A stretch of 64,000 bases of DNA from Clavelina lepadiformis (GCF_947623445.1 NC_135242.1:16368001-16432000); one strand, 5' to 3'. Counted from the first letter of the stretch, positions 10,413 to 24,370 are shown. The notes: a model not told the origin generated them from the letters alone. Program-made: numbers and translations.

Positions 10413-13400
10413 ATGGCTGAAGATTTTAGTGGATTATTCACTGCCCTTTTCAGCTGTTTTCTTATAATTATATTAGGGTATATTACAGGTAGATTAAAAC
10501 TTATTACACCATCACAAAACAATGGCATTGGTAACTTTATTGGTAAGTAGATATGTTTTAAAATGTAAGTTAAGTTTTGGTGTAATAACTTAGTGGAAAC
10601 GTTTTGTATTTATAAAGGTGTTAGGCCTACACAAATTTTTTGGGTTTGTTGCACAACCACAGGACTCGTATGGAATGAAAGTATTGTACACCAGACATGT
10701 CCGTAGCTATCTGGGGCACAAGATGTTTCAAAATAGCTACTTTGGTGCACACATCTTTGTGAGTAATTCCCAAACAGCGACATCTGGTGCACACTCGCGC
10801 ATACCGGTGTACAAAAAACTTACATTCCATACAGGCCATAGGATGCATTTGTATACTACCTCAAGCTACTCAAGTTTTGACGTCATTTGGTTATGCACTT
10901 CTGCACTAGACTGAGACCATTGAGTATAAATGTTGCTGCAACTGCTAAAAAATTTCACGACAAAATTTGGTCTTTACATGCACAATGTCTCATCAAAAAC
11001 TGTTGTACTTTCCATTTGAGTTATTGTGTAAGACAGACAAAATTGGTCGCATATTTATTTTGTCAGACCTTGATTGCAATTGTTCAAAATATGTGTTTAA
11101 GTGGTCTGCTCAAGAAAAAAGGTTTACCGACTGTGTATTCTACAAAACTACATTTTAGCAAGGCCATACAACTTCATTATACACCACATGAACCAGTAAA
11201 TAGGTGCTTAACTTTTTAATTTAAAGGCTGGTTTTAACAAAAGTTATAAATCATCCCTCTTAATTCAACAAGCAACTATACAACATATTTTTTGTTTTGT
11301 ATAACATTTACTCAGTTTTAAGGCAAATTAACAAAATACAGCAGAACCCTGGTAAGTTGACCACTCGCAAGATTTCATAATTGTATGCATTAACATGTTG
11401 TACTCTCTTAAGTACCTTCAACACAATAAGTGCCTTCAATACCTTTCTTTTTTGAAATAGAAGCAATATTTATACTGCATGATATATATGATCTTTAATG
11501 CATTTTTGCCTAATTTTTACACATTGTTTCTTACTGGCCATCTGTTGTTTTTTATAGCACACAATGAAAGCAACCTAAGTAGTCGTGAACGTATATTTGC
11601 ACTACTTCTTATACAACTCATGTTTTATGTTATAGCCAAGTTTGCCTTTCCCGCATTACTCTTCAAAAGCATGGTTGAACTGAACTTCGAAACTGTCAGC
11701 TGGACATTCATATTGGCCATTGCACTTGCCAAGGCTGTTGTTTTTTTTACTGTGTTGATCCTCACACTGCTTGTGTTACGACAAAGGGGACTCGCACAAG
11801 CTGCTCTCTATGCTATTTTCACAACTCAAAGCAATGACTTTGCAATAGGTTATCCAATAGGTATGCAAGTTTTGTTAATTTATGTGCAGTATGCCGAATT
11901 GCAAGGTCTATTAAGTTGATTATTGGTATGGTACTACGGTATTACAATGCATAAACGCTTGAATGCGGCAATTTCATTTTTCATAACAAATTGCAACCTC
12001 TAATTTAGTTGCATGATGTATAAATTTTACAAAAGAAACCGCATGAGGTAAATATTTTTATTAACTTCTACAGTATGGTTAGCTTAATGTTTAATCAACT
12101 TTGTGTTGTGAGTGGTTTCAAAGACATGCATATTGGTGCTTTATTTTTACAGTCAAGGTCTTATATGGAAAAAATCATCCTGAGCTTCTTCAGTACATAT
12201 ATTTATTAGCTCCAATATCACTTCTTATGTTAAACCCAATTGGATTTGCTATACTTGAAGTGAACAAACAGTGGAAGTGAGTACCCTTCAAAATAAGTTT
12301 TTTTATTGTAGTTGCTTTATTATTAACACATTTGAAAATGTATATGTATGCTAATCTTTATAAAGGTACAGTAAACACTAGCTAATAGAGCAGCCTTGAG
12401 AATGGGAAAACATGCTGTAATTAGTCCTTTTCCTATTCACCGAACAATGAGAGCTGTTTTCGCTACAAATGTTGCAGCAAAAAAGGGAAGCTGCATAAGT
12501 TTTGAAGTTAGGGCATTTTTTCTCATTTACTGTACATTATTCCCCCTATTCAATGTTAAGGGGAAAAATTGATCAACTTTTTACTGTTTGACTTCACTTT
12601 TGGTTGCGCTGTGCACAGCACGATCATGCTTTGACAAAATAAACCACTTTTTGGTTGCTATTCAAGTGAAGTGAGTGTTGTCACATATCAAACTGCTCTA
12701 AGTGCAATTGAGCTTTGACAACAGGGTCCATTCTTCAACTGATTTTTTATGCCAAACTCATGTCGTCATGAGTTGCTTTAGTAACTAGTATGTCTGGTCT
12801 AACTTGTGTTAAATTTATAAAAGGAAAATCATCATTCGTTTCATATCCGCGAAAAATGCTCTAAAAAAAATCGGACGAAGCTTATTTTATGCCGATTGTG
12901 ATCTATTTCAGAATAAATGAAAAAGACACCAGTGTTACAAATGGCACAACTGAAACAGAGTTAACAACAGCTACACCTTGTGATAACTGCCCTTTAGCAG
13001 GTAAGGCTGATACATATTATTGACAAACATGCATTGATATCATTAGGTTATCGTAATTCACACTTATTCTTTACATATTAATGATATCATTTGATTATTA
13101 ATTAATTTGTTTTTAATTTTTGTCATTTTTAAAATTTCTGATCATGTACGTGTACAATTTTGTTCTATGTAATATCTACATACCAGGGTCATGTTCCAAC
13201 GCCAATGACAATGTCAAATTATCAGAAGATTTCAAACCAAAACATGAGAAAACATATCAAAAAGTATGGAAAATTGTTAAAGGGTTTTTAAGCAACCTGA
13301 TTGTTCTTATGGTGCTGGTTGGATTGGCATTTCATTTCATTTTTAAAGGGTAATTTAACTACAATTATAATTTTCTGCCAAGGGTGTCAAACTCAAATTG

Positions 13401-16400
13401 GAGCTAAGACTACATTGGAAATTTCATATTACATGCTGACCACACCAACATCGTTGGTTATGTTCTGCTGGCAATTTCTTACCATTGAAAGTGACTTAGC
13501 ACACAGTACTACTTGAAAGCTTTCAAAATATTACTGCACTGTTGTTCACCAGATTTATGTTGCACGTATTTGCGGCTAACCTTTTGTATGCTAATTCACA
13601 TTTGCTCTTGTAATGTCAAAATTCAATCATTCCATTTTAATGGCAACAAGGTGTAACAATGTTTGCTATAGTTATTTTTTAGTTGGTCGATGGACGGAAT
13701 TTTGTTTATAAAGTTTAGATTTCTTTTCTTATTAAGACAAAATCATTTACGTTACATATTTTAAAGGGCCGCTTTGCCATGTACGAAATGTTTTAATCAA
13801 TTTAATGTAACTGATGAAACCGAACTAAGCGAAAGAAGTTTGCATAATGAAGAATTAATTAACGGCAACATTTATTGTTGTCAACGCATGCCTACAAGTG
13901 CCGGAACTCACCCAAAGGCTGTATGTTTGACACCACTGATGTATACCAAAAATGTGTTGTTTGCGCTACGCTGACTGCATTTTTAAATAGTAACTTTTAC
14001 CAGTGATGAGGTTATAAATGTGTATAATTGTCTCATTGATTTTTTGTATTTTGGAATATTGATTGTGTCTTTGTAGTTCACGGCAAGTTTTGTTGTTGTT
14101 ATTTTTAGGAAAGTTCCTGGTCTGCTTCAGCCTTTTTTAACTACATTGGGTAACGCATTTGATGGGACAGCTTTGTTTTATCTTGGCTTAAGCATGGTGG
14201 GAAAAATTTCTCAGCAAAAAGGAGTAAAATTGCTTCTCCCATCTACTTTAATCATTGCTAAAATGTAAGTGGCTAATTAATTTAACAATGAGATGTGCGT
14301 TATAATATTTTGTATTTACTGATATTATTGTAATTATTACTGCATTAGCTGTCAACCAGTTTTGTTGAAGGCAGAATAACATAAGAACATACATACAGTT
14401 GTTGCATCTGAATTAAGTGCTTATGGGCACAAATTCCAAATAATTTACAGGCTGTTATGCTAAATTTTATAGCGGACATATCAACATTTACTTTTGTGCT
14501 TCCTGTTGTTACATTAAAAATGTAAACCAAGCGAAATGCGCTATACATACAATGAAATTTTTATGTCATGTAAAGGCTATTAATATTAATAATTTATTTT
14601 TTGTATAGACTGGTGCTTCCAATATTGGCACATACTTTTTTCCTTGTCTTAAGTAATGTGCTGCCAATCATGCCTCCTAATCATGGTATGGAAGGGGATG
14701 TTATATCATCTAATTACACAAGTTTTGGAAACATGTCTTATAAAGCAATATTGGCTAATTATGCTTTTCTTTATGGAACTTTTCCAACTGCACCCACTGT
14801 TGTTGTGTATGCTGGCCAATATAACCTTGATATTGATCTGGTAAGGTGTATTTTTTAATTTATGACAGGTTTAATGCTATATATATTTAGTATAATATCT
14901 ATGCATATAATGTATATATATAACTTAACTGAATGCTTAAAATTATTTTTAGACTGCACTGCCTCTTAGCTATGACATTATAAATACTCTTTTTTCATTT
15001 AATGTGGTTACTGGTGATCTGTCCAGTCAGTACTGGCATTGAACTGTGAGATTTGTAAATTAAAACCAAAAAATGGTTTAACTCACAAGTTATAAGCAAC
15101 TTTTCTTGTGGAAATTAAATTTAAAATGCCTAGCAAAACCAATCCAAATTTGTAATGAATGTTCTGCTGAAGTTATTTCATCTATTCACTGTTTAAAAAC
15201 TGAAATGTCACAAAAGCAATACAAAGTGAGTTTATAGGATAGACGATCTTATAAAACTTTTCAACTTATAAGCAACATCCAAACAAAACTTTTGAAGGTG
15301 TTTTATTTTACCGACTAAACATCACTTAATCTTTTGTCAACAATCAGCAATGGTGGTGAAAGTAACCATATAAGTTACTTAAGTAGAAGTATGTTGCCCT
15401 TGAAAAAATCTACTCCACCACAGGTAGACGTATTGCTGTTCAAAACTAAAGTGAAAAGTAAAACATTTTAAACTAATCAAGTAAGGTGTAGTTTAAGAAG
15501 TTGTTATCCATCTAAAATATGAGGTTGTGAAGGCACAAATTACCAAGGGCTTACTAAAAGCAATATAACTGCAGAGAAATGCATTAATGTATGAAACTAA
15601 ATAGTATCAGATATACTTTTGTCCTTTATCAGAGCATTGTTACATAAATTACGTGAATCAAGGTGTAGACTATATATCAGGGGTGGACAAACTGCGGCTC
15701 TTTGGCATGTTTTTTGTGGCTCTTCTATTCGAATCGTAAAATTCCAAAAAAATTGTAAATGCTACCAAGAGTACCGTTTATGAACATTTCTGTTTATTTT
15801 TTTCTTTATTTAGACCAGCATTTCGTTTATGGCGTAACACTAGACATAGAATCCGACATTGTTTTCTGGTATAGATTCTATACCGTGGGTTTTCTAGCTG
15901 AAAAGTAATATCTCAAAATGACTACTAATAATAAAATAACCAAATTGACAATCATTACTGATTTTGCGGCTCGCTGGTGTTTATAGTTTCCCGCAATTGA
16001 CTCTTTCATTGAACAAGTTTGCCCACCCCTGCTATATATGAACGCTTTGTGCAGTTGTGATTGCTAATAAAAATTACTAAAAATTATCTTTTAACTAAAA
16101 CACTTTTCACTTCGGCATTTGGTAAATCTACTCAAGTTAGTAACAACTTACTTTGTTACTCAAATTAGTTATGTTACTTTGGTAAGTAAAACTACTTTGT
16201 TGCTGAACAACACTGACAATGTGCAATCAAATTAGCATTCACAACAAGAATAATTTAAAAAAGCTGACCATTGTCCAATTTTGTTGAGTTGAGTCTTTAT
16301 AATTCGGAGGCCCAACTCTATACATTATTTTAAAGTCTAAACAGACAAGACAAGTTAAAAACGTTTCTCTAAACATATTGCTTAATTGAGACAAACATTT

Positions 16401-19400
16401 TTCCCCATACACATTTATAAACTAAATGTACTTAATTCGATGAAAAAGATTTGTAAGAAGGATTCGCATTTATGTTTTATGCACAATGAATTAGCTATTG
16501 TCTTTTCCTCAGATCCATTTTTGTAAATCGTTTTTGATAGCGTCTTTAATGAAGAGCACTTGCTTTAACTATGCTAAGAAATTCGTTTTGCAATAAAAGT
16601 TCAAATAGAAGTAAGTATAAAGTGTTTTGGGAACAAGTTGGAAAAACAGGTCACCAAATAAAAACTTGTAAATTGTATTGTGATAATACATTACATAACT
16701 ACACAAGAATGATAATGTTTTGCACCTTCTGCTGATCTTACACCTTCGCAATGTGGAAATCCCTAAAATTCAATCCCCCATGTTTTCATCTTCTCTCCAA
16801 AATTGACACCTACGGCTTCACACGTTACTGAGTTGAAGCTAGTGCAATTGTGGTCATCTTTGTTACAAGTCATGAAAAGAATGCATTATCAGCTAGGCAA
16901 TGTAAATTTCACTGTATTTCAGCTGGCCACAGGGATGGTCGCATGCACTACACTTTCAGCACCAATCATGTATATCAGTGCATGGATGCTAACAATACAA
17001 GCAATGGACTATAGTTACTATGAAATTGTGGTAGAAAGCATAAATCAAGACGTTAGCATTGTTGGTGTTATCTGCTCGGTAAGAATCTTTGCACATGCTA
17101 GTATACAAATTCAACGATTGGTTTAACTATCATCATGAAATGTATGCCTTATATTTTAGGTTTGGTGCATTGCCGTTTTTCTTATCAGTAGAAAAGCTCA
17201 AAGAATGCCACATCTTGTTACTTTGTTACTCTGTGTCAGTTTGGTAAGTTGTGATGGAGTAACGACAACCATGTTCTAAAACTGTATTATGTTTGAGGAT
17301 TAATCTGCTTTGCATAAGTTGTTCACCAGTAGAGTAATCAGGCATTTGCTCTTCTGCTTAGTCAGCTGTTTTAAGAACTTGTTGCATAATTCTTAGTGTT
17401 TGGAATGTCTGTAATATCACAATGTAAAGCAAACTTAATCAAATCAACTTAAAACCCTAACATAACATTAAGTTTTTTTACTAAACAAATAATGTTCCGG
17501 CTTCATTTAGCTTGTTTGAGGATGTAATAACAGCATGAACAAGTGCTTTAGCTACAAAATAATATATAATTGGTAGTAATATGATATGTAGTAAACCTGT
17601 ACAATACTTTGATGCTAGTAATGAGCATTGGCATATTATTGTTTATGGCAAAGATGAAACATCAGCAACTATACTTGGTTGTATTTTCTTTTTGAACTTT
17701 ACGGCGATGTCTAATAATATCATTTGTATTTTCAGTTTATTTCTTCATTAACGGTTGTCATTGGATGTTTTTCCAACACCTTTGATGGTCCATTAAATAT
17801 TAACAAGGTAAGATATTTCATGAGAAAAAATTACTTTTAAAGAGTTTTGGTATTTTTCCTTGTGACTTAAAATTTTCTTTCACAGCTGTTTTTTAAGTAC
17901 TGTATGTAATATATTTAAGTTTATTCTTGTTTGAAATCGAATATTGCCAGTTGAAGCAAGGATCGATTTATTTTAGACTGTGCAAATGTAGAAACTAAAA
18001 TATTCACTGCAGTTTCTAATTCCTTTTTTTATAAGTTAGGAATAACATTAGTACAAATGTTTTCTTTTTGCAGTATGTTGCTTACGCATTTTTGTTCTTT
18101 GGGGCGGCAGCTGCAAGATTGTATACAGCTGCTCTTGCAATTTGCTTGGTTGTTATCCACTTTTGTGGTGATGAGAAAGCATGGTAGGTGAATACAATTA
18201 GAATTAGACCTGCATATAACACTTTTGTGCTATATTAATAGAAACTTGTATAAAAACATGTTTTAATATGATTGTCTGCAGGACATACAGATTGTGTTTC
18301 TCTGCAATTCCAGCAGTATGTGCTGCCATGGTAGCGATAATTTTGACTGTATTTGGCCATCCTGTAGATGACCAATACCACAATAATCTGTTTCTGTTTG
18401 GTAATGAACAGGTAAGCTGTATTCCAAATTAAAGGGTTTGTTTTAAAAACAAGTTTTTGAAAACAATTTAAGACATGTGACCATATAAATCTCTGTAGTT
18501 GGTGGCACATGCACTCACCATTTTCATCAGAGTATGGTACATTTTGTAATAAAGCTTTTGTTGTATTTTTAGTATAATATACATTTGGGATTGGCACTGT
18601 CATTTAGCGTACAATCATTGCATAACTAATTAGTTAACAGTTGGCACACAGCAAGTTTGATGTATTTAAGCATGCACAGCAAAACAAGAAGCAGTTTTTC
18701 TTGATAGTGAAAACATTCTTTAGTGAAAAAGTAGTAACTTTTGATAATAAAACACAGGAATAAGCATTATGCACACCATAAATATTAAATATAGCTGAAA
18801 ATCACTTTAGCTACAACAGCACCGTAACAACAATCATTAACCCTCCTGCTGAGCAAATTTAGTTGAAGACATATCTCTATGTTTTCAATTACTGTAATCA
18901 GATTCACTTTGCAGTCGTATATCTGTAAAATCATAATGATGTCGTTATCATATCCTGCATATGTGATTCTCCATTTTTTGCACGTTTACCATTTACTGTG
19001 TGTTGAGAAGCATTTCTTCCATGATTTTTAAAATTTCCTTTCAGTCTATTGCATTCTTTGTTGTCATCCTTGCCTCACTGATAATGACAATCCTTTGCTT
19101 ATTGTGTCTTGTCCGGCTACCTAATCTTTTTAATTCATCCACACAAAATATGGAAGAATACAACAGACTTGGGACGACCAGCGAAACATCATTGTCAGGT
19201 TGTCAAGCCAACGTTTATGTACTACGTTTCTATTACCACGTTATTGTAACATTTTCTTTATTAGAAATTAGAAGTACTTCATCAGATTGGAACTCAATTT
19301 CCAATGATGCACCTAAAGTTACACCAGGAATCAAATGGTGTGCATATTTTCCAGGTTCACACCAGACTGGTCGACACATAGCTCTTCTTGTGCTTCTCTG

Positions 19401-22400
19401 TCTGTCTGAGTTAATTGTTAGTTTGTATTTGTTTAGGGTGTTGCTACTTCAGTTTTAACAACTTCTATTGAAAGTTTGTTTTGCTGTAACTAATGGAACC
19501 ACTAATGTATTTTTAATTATCTTTTTAAATGATTTTGAGATACAAGCAAATATGATATTATTATGTAGGTTTTCTGCCAGTACAAGTTAGTTATTTTAAG
19601 TTACTTGGCACCTGAATATTTGAATTAAGGAAAGTTAGGCAAATTAACAGGTTTTTGCTGCCTCTAAGTTAATTTATTTTTTTGATATCTAACATTTCCA
19701 AAATGCAGGCATTGGCAGCACTTGGATGGAGAATAAGTGGCGCAAAATTATCTGGGATCTACTTTGAACTTGCTTTTCTGGATGCAGTTTTTAATTTTGG
19801 ACAAGCTTTCTTTGTATTTTTACTCTTTGGATTAGATGATGAATTAATTGTGGAACCCTTAATGGCATTGTAAGTATTATATGAGGATTGACTTATATTG
19901 ATAGACAGAAGAGACAATTCTAGTTTTCACAAAATTTTCAACTTGTCATTTCGGTTTCAAGAAACAGTGAAAGCATATCAAGTCCACTTTCACTCATTCA
20001 TTATTTAGAATAATTTAAAGCTATTTCACTGATCACCCATCCCCTCGAATCCCCTATTAAACTGTATGTAAACAAGCTTTATTTAAAAATCTATAATTTA
20101 AAGACTCTGTGGGCCCCAAGGTATAGACATGGTCATTGTCTAAAAATTAGTCACATTTTTTTTAATAGGTTCTAAGCATTTATGTTGATTTGTTTTATTA
20201 ATGTATTGTGGTGGCTGGAAATATTGAAAGCTAATTTTATGATGTATTTTATAAAGGCCTCTATAATGCCTGTTAATAACAATTTACAACTGAGTCAAAT
20301 GTGTCCTGTCACAACTCTGCGGTTAAAAAGTTATACTTACCACAGTTGAAAAAATAAGTATAATACAAACAATTAAGGCAGCTACCCTATGTTAAATACA
20401 AGCAGATTCTAAGTGTCCCCAAAAGCCTGCAATAGTTTGTAGTAATATAATAGCACCGGTGGACAGTACCAAGTTACTGCACCACGATACTTTTTCAGTA
20501 CCAATACCATCAGTGCTTTTGAAAAAAGTACTGAATCTCTGTGCCGAATTACCTTTTTCAAGAAATTTCAATCGTTTCACGTACTCAGTACTTTTCACGT
20601 GATAATTTCAAAATTTTAACAAGTATGTTGTCAAAAATACATGTTAATCAATCCTTAATACTAATTTTACCATTTGTTGATTTTTCAAAAAAAGTACTAG
20701 TATCGACAAAGTACTGCTACTTTTACTACTTTTTTTTTAAATAGTATTGAATTCCGGAACTGTTGGTTCCTTTTTTTGCCAAGTACTGGTAACGTTATCG
20801 ACGGTACTTTCAAAGTATCGACTGCGCACCTCTGCATAATAGGTTAATGTGAACAATATTTAGGTTACTAGACCTTAATGGCTATAAGAACTGAACATAA
20901 CTGGTGCTATTATTGACATCATTACTGCTTTTAGATTAAACATAGTTTGTTTTTTTACTGAAAAGAACTTAAAAGAAAAACACACATTAATAAAGTGCAT
21001 CTGTTATAACCCAGTCACACTTCTGTTATTCTTTTTTTTTACCAATTTCAATTCACTCAAAATGAATTTGTTTAGTTCCTTCAACTATAGAGCTTCCACC
21101 GTATGTATGATATATTGTTCAATGCTAAATTTTTTTCTATTTACCAGTTTGTGGTCATGTGCAGTCACTGATCTCCCATGGTAGGTAATATATTGAACTT
21201 CGTTTTGTTGCTCTGACAGATGGCAGCAGATCAAAACTGGTGACAACACGATACCTTTAATTCCTCTAGAAGATGTGGGCCAGGATGTATTGAAGAGATG
21301 TTCTGTTTTTGTAAAACATCACCTTGAACATTGTAAAAGAGATCTACTACATTCCGAAAGGCACAATATTAAGCAAACCTCTTTTTTGTTTGGTCTTAAC
21401 TAACTTACAGTCTAAAGCGGTGCGTTTTTAAATTAGATCTGGCATTCGAAATTACTCAAATGTGCTGAGAGGATCAGATTTGTGTTCATGGTTGGTTGAC
21501 GTTGGACTTGCTTCTGATCGCAATGAAGCTGTTATTTATGGTCAAGACTTAATGATGGGTTTGTTTTATTAAGTGCTACATTATAAAATCATTGTTCGCA
21601 TTGTTACAAACTGAAAAGTGAACAATTTTTGTATCGGCTCACATTAAATATATAATGTTTTTGACCAAAATGTACAAACTTTTTGAAGAGGCTTCCGCCA
21701 TTTGTGGCTTATTGCTTATTATTAGCAAGTTTGGTTAATTTGAAATTGCAGGTCGCTTGTTAAAGCATGTGTCTGACAAGCAGTTCTTCTATGACAGCCA
21801 ATACCTATATGAGTTTGAGATGCCTATTCAACAAAACTCAGTAACAACCTTAGAAGGTACGAGTATAATAATAAAAAGTTGTGCATTGTGGTGCTTTACT
21901 ACATATTTATCTAATTTGACATCCAATATTCTTTCGTTGTTTTGAATTTAGACAGCACGTCATGTGACCATGGGCAATGCATTATGCAACCCAAGCTTTA
22001 TACCTTTCAACGATTTTTGAGAGTTCATGATGATTTTATTGCAACTTCATCTGTTGAAATGCAAAAGTAAATTGTACTGTATCTGATGTTGGAATACAAT
22101 TTCATTGCATTATGATATTTTTCAGTAACCTCAATGCCTAGCAGTTGCTTTATGTGAAAGTTTAAAATTACATTTAGTAAAATGATATGCAGTTTAATTG
22201 TGTAATTGTTGTATACTTATCTTCGTTGTTTTAGGGATTCAAAGCATAAGCGATTGGAACATAACCCTAAAGAAAAACAGTCGTTACTTACCACTAATGG
22301 TGAGCCAAGTACAAGTCAAAATATACTTAGTAATGTTGCTCAGTCAACGGCCAACATGATACTATCTGATAACGATGAACTTCTGCCACAAACAACTCGT

Positions 22401-22439
22401 GCTGTGGTACACTCTAGACAGGAGTTATTGGACTGGTAG
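10413..22439 (+). CDS. GPR155: GPR155 / LYCHOS: lysosomal cholesterol-sensing transporter-GPCR fusion with DEP domain
   Basis: In vertebrates this lysosomal membrane protein reports cholesterol to mTORC1 through GATOR1. Coding exons: 10413-10542, 11636-11860, 12153-12276, 12912-13000, 13187-13349, 14109-14264, 14609-14840, 16923-17078, 17160-17243, 17736-17807, 18074-18183, 18282-18411, 19045-19416, 19709-19869, 21220-21360, 21437-21558, 21752-21856, 21952-22066, 22235-22439. Phases agree throughout and give 963 residues, near the vertebrate length of about 870. The first half is the PIN-like transporter fold (FAFPALLFKSMVELNF, FTTQSNDFAIGYPI, APISLLMLNPIGF, GNAFDGTALFYLGLSMVGK). Hydrophobic exons after 16923 form the GPCR-like 7TM part (GMVACTTLSAPIMYISAW, ELAFLDAVFNFGQAFFVF). 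A DEP domain (about residues 765-855) contains LRGSDLCSWLVDVGLASDR and NEAVIYGQDL. The intron after 21360 has a GC donor. An in-frame 66-bp segment (19199-19264) inside the 372-bp exon could be a small intron, giving 941 residues. Confidence 0.95.
10668..10832. repeat. Imperfect fold-back in GPR155 intron 1
   Basis: gtatggaatg (10668-10677) and tgtacacc (10685-10692) recur as reverse complements at 10823-10832 and 10806-10813, in mirrored order. Similarity between is weak. It is probably a decayed small inverted-repeat element. Two overlapping frames read here (10618-10914 plus, 10627-10848 minus) are by-products of the symmetry. Confidence 0.5.
15350..16215. mobile_element. Older inverted-repeat element in GPR155 intron 7, interrupted by a hAT MITE
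   Basis: The left part (about 15350-15480: caatggtggtgaaagtaac, then agtgaaaagtaaaacatttt) and the right part (about 16085-16215, ending gttgctgaacaacactg) are imperfect reverse complements. The arms are interrupted by the complete MITE at 15678-16031, whose target duplication lies inside this element. The outer element is therefore the older one. Its own target duplication was not found. Confidence 0.5.
15678..16031. mobile_element. hAT-type MITE with perfect 8-bp target duplication, nested
   Basis: Ends CAGGGGTGGACAAACT and AAGTTTGCCCACCCCTG are inverted copies. Both flanks carry CTATATAT (15670-15677 and 16032-16039). Length is 354 bp with no coding capacity. It lies in GPR155 intron 7. 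Confidence 0.9.
20454..20834. mobile_element. hAT-type MITE in GPR155 intron 14
   Basis: The left end CACCGGTGGACAGTACC and the right end, read on the minus strand as CAGAGGTGCGCAGTCG, align as terminal inverted repeats. Flanks are TATAATAG (20446-20453) and CATAATAG (20835-20842), a 7/8 match expected of an older 8-bp duplication. Many 'agtact' words inside give internal symmetry. Length is 381 bp with no transposase. Confidence 0.7.
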
Positions 22440-22477
22440 AAAAAGTTCTACAACTTGTTGCCATTGCTGAGTCATGC

Positions 22478-22483
22478 AATAAA
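22478..22483 (+). terminator. Candidate polyadenylation signal for GPR155
   Basis: AATAAA lies 39 bp after the GPR155 stop codon. A second AATAAA near 22602 could be used instead. Confidence 0.45.
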
Positions 22484-23583
22484 CTGTCTTAAGTGCACTT
22501 TTCAGTACCGTTCCTTCAGCAATTCATCATGATTGCATATACCCTACGTCTTTTGTTGAACAATACGCCTTTTTCAAAACGGAGATTACGAGCATTAACT
22601 TTGAATAAATTACAGAAATATGCAAGTATTGTGATATAGTTTTGTTTAAAACTTTTTTGCGAGCGGATATGTTTGTTTGTTGCTTTCCTACTACCCATAC
22701 ATGTAACTAACTCTGTTCATCGTGTTCCTGTTTTTGTCTGGTGAATTTATTGGGTAACTATTTCCGTTTTTGTTGCAAAATATGTTTTAAAAGTATTTTT
22801 AAATTTTGTGTAAATTATACTATTGAAGAAGTAACTTCTTCATAAGCCATTTTAACACCCCCAGCATAAATTTTTGAAAAGTTTGTCTTGGACTGAGTAA
22901 CTTGCTTCTTATACGATTTCACGTACGTCTTACGTTTCACTACTATTGCACTTTTTGGGTTATTTCTTTCTTAGTACGATTCGTGAAGTTCATTCCTTGT
23001 TGCTTTGTGTTTAGCTGTATGCGCTCTGACGTGTTTAGAGGAGGAGGTATTGGACCGTGACCCTTGTCTATCCAAGTTTTTGAGCTCTGGCACGTCTTTG
23101 TTCATCGCATTTCCTTGTTTGCGGCCACTGATCGGCCATATTTAACCTAGATAAGCGATAAGTGGATGTAGGGCTACACTCAAAAATCGGTGTATTCAGT
23201 TCTACGAAATTGTTTTATGCGGTGTTTCAAAATCGGTTTATACGTAGTTTCAAAACTATAGACCATAAATTGCCAGCTATTGTACGTATTAATATGAGAA
23301 TATATTTTATTTCGAGGCGTTTGAAAGCGGTTTTTGAAGCATTTAAAAGCAAAAATTTTTGACGTAGTAGATAAACGCGAGAATTTAAAACCAAAATTTG
23401 AAAAACTTATGCCCCCACACAACGCAATACTAAATATGCCACTGTGTGTGCCTACTTATCATAAACTTCAAAACGTGCTAATGTTGCTGTGTGTTTAATA
23501 GTTGTTGAAACTGTGTTTAAAATAAAACCAGGTTTATGTGATGTGTTATTTCACTTCTTGCCTTGCGTTTCACACGCTGTGGT

Positions 23584-23828
23584 AAAGGCCCGGATTCACC
23601 CAACTGCTGACCCGGGGTAATTTATTAACTGGACTCTTAAATTTTTCATTGTTAATAAGTCATTTTTAACTGTTTTGGAGCTATTTTTTAGAAATTAACA
23701 AAAACTATTATTTACTGGTAAAAGTTATTAACACAATGCTCGAATTTGTAGTAGCCTAGATAAAAAAATCACCTAATATACCGTTTTCAGCAAAATCAAA
23801 CACCTTTAACTACGTTAATCCGGCCCTG
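23584..23828. mobile_element. Decayed MITE, possibly hAT
   Basis: The left end AAAGGCCCGGATTCA and the right end, read on the minus strand as CAGGGCCGGATTAA, are imperfect inverted copies about 245 bp apart. Flanks share 'tgtggt' but no clean 8-bp duplication. There is no coding capacity. Confidence 0.45.
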
Positions 23829-24159
23829 ATGTGGTTAATATAATTGACATAGTTGAACCGTGCTGTTGTTTCAACATCTGTTAAATCTTAGTATTGTATA
23901 TTTCTGAATTATTAGACAAAGATAGAAAACCAAGTCATTGACTCGAGTTAACTTGAAAATTTTGGTTTGCTTTCGCTCAAGTCACAATTCTAATCAATTT
24001 TAATTGTCATACAATCGGTTTTTACATTGGTGAAGTAATCTTTTTCTAAATCACTATGAAACACATTTTGTTGCATGTGCAAAAGCGTGAGAACTGGATA
24101 AAATTAGACGCTATGCTTATAATAACGTTACGAGTATCGCGATGCTGCTTAATCACATA

Positions 24160-24370
24160 TTTTTTAATTTGCCCAGTTTAAAACTGTCCTCCAGGTCCAT
24201 TGGACAAGTGCAAGTGTCGTCAGCGTCTTGCCCGTGGGCACGCAATGGTAGGCTGTAACATCGCTCGGTATCGAGCAAGTGGATATATTCAGGCTGTGGG
24301 TAAGCAAGCAAGCGCGTACTCCAATACAAGAGCTGATGGCGGGTGCCTTTGCCAATTTTGAACACTGTAA
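24160..24370 (-). repeat. SINE-like remnant
   Basis: On the minus strand the sequence includes TGCTCGATACCGAGC, like a tRNA B-box, followed by GTGCCCACGGGCAAGACGC and CAATGGACCTGGAGG. That order resembles the body of widespread invertebrate tRNA-derived SINEs, which carry a 'gtgcccttgggcaagac' block. It is more GC-rich than its surroundings. Boundaries are approximate and no target duplication was determined. The two overlapping minus-strand frames here are not genes. Confidence 0.45.

Noticed and set aside
13381..13460. 'aagggtgtcaaactcaaattgg' in GPR155 intron 5 resembling a hAT end
   Set aside because: No matching inverted end or target duplication was found nearby.
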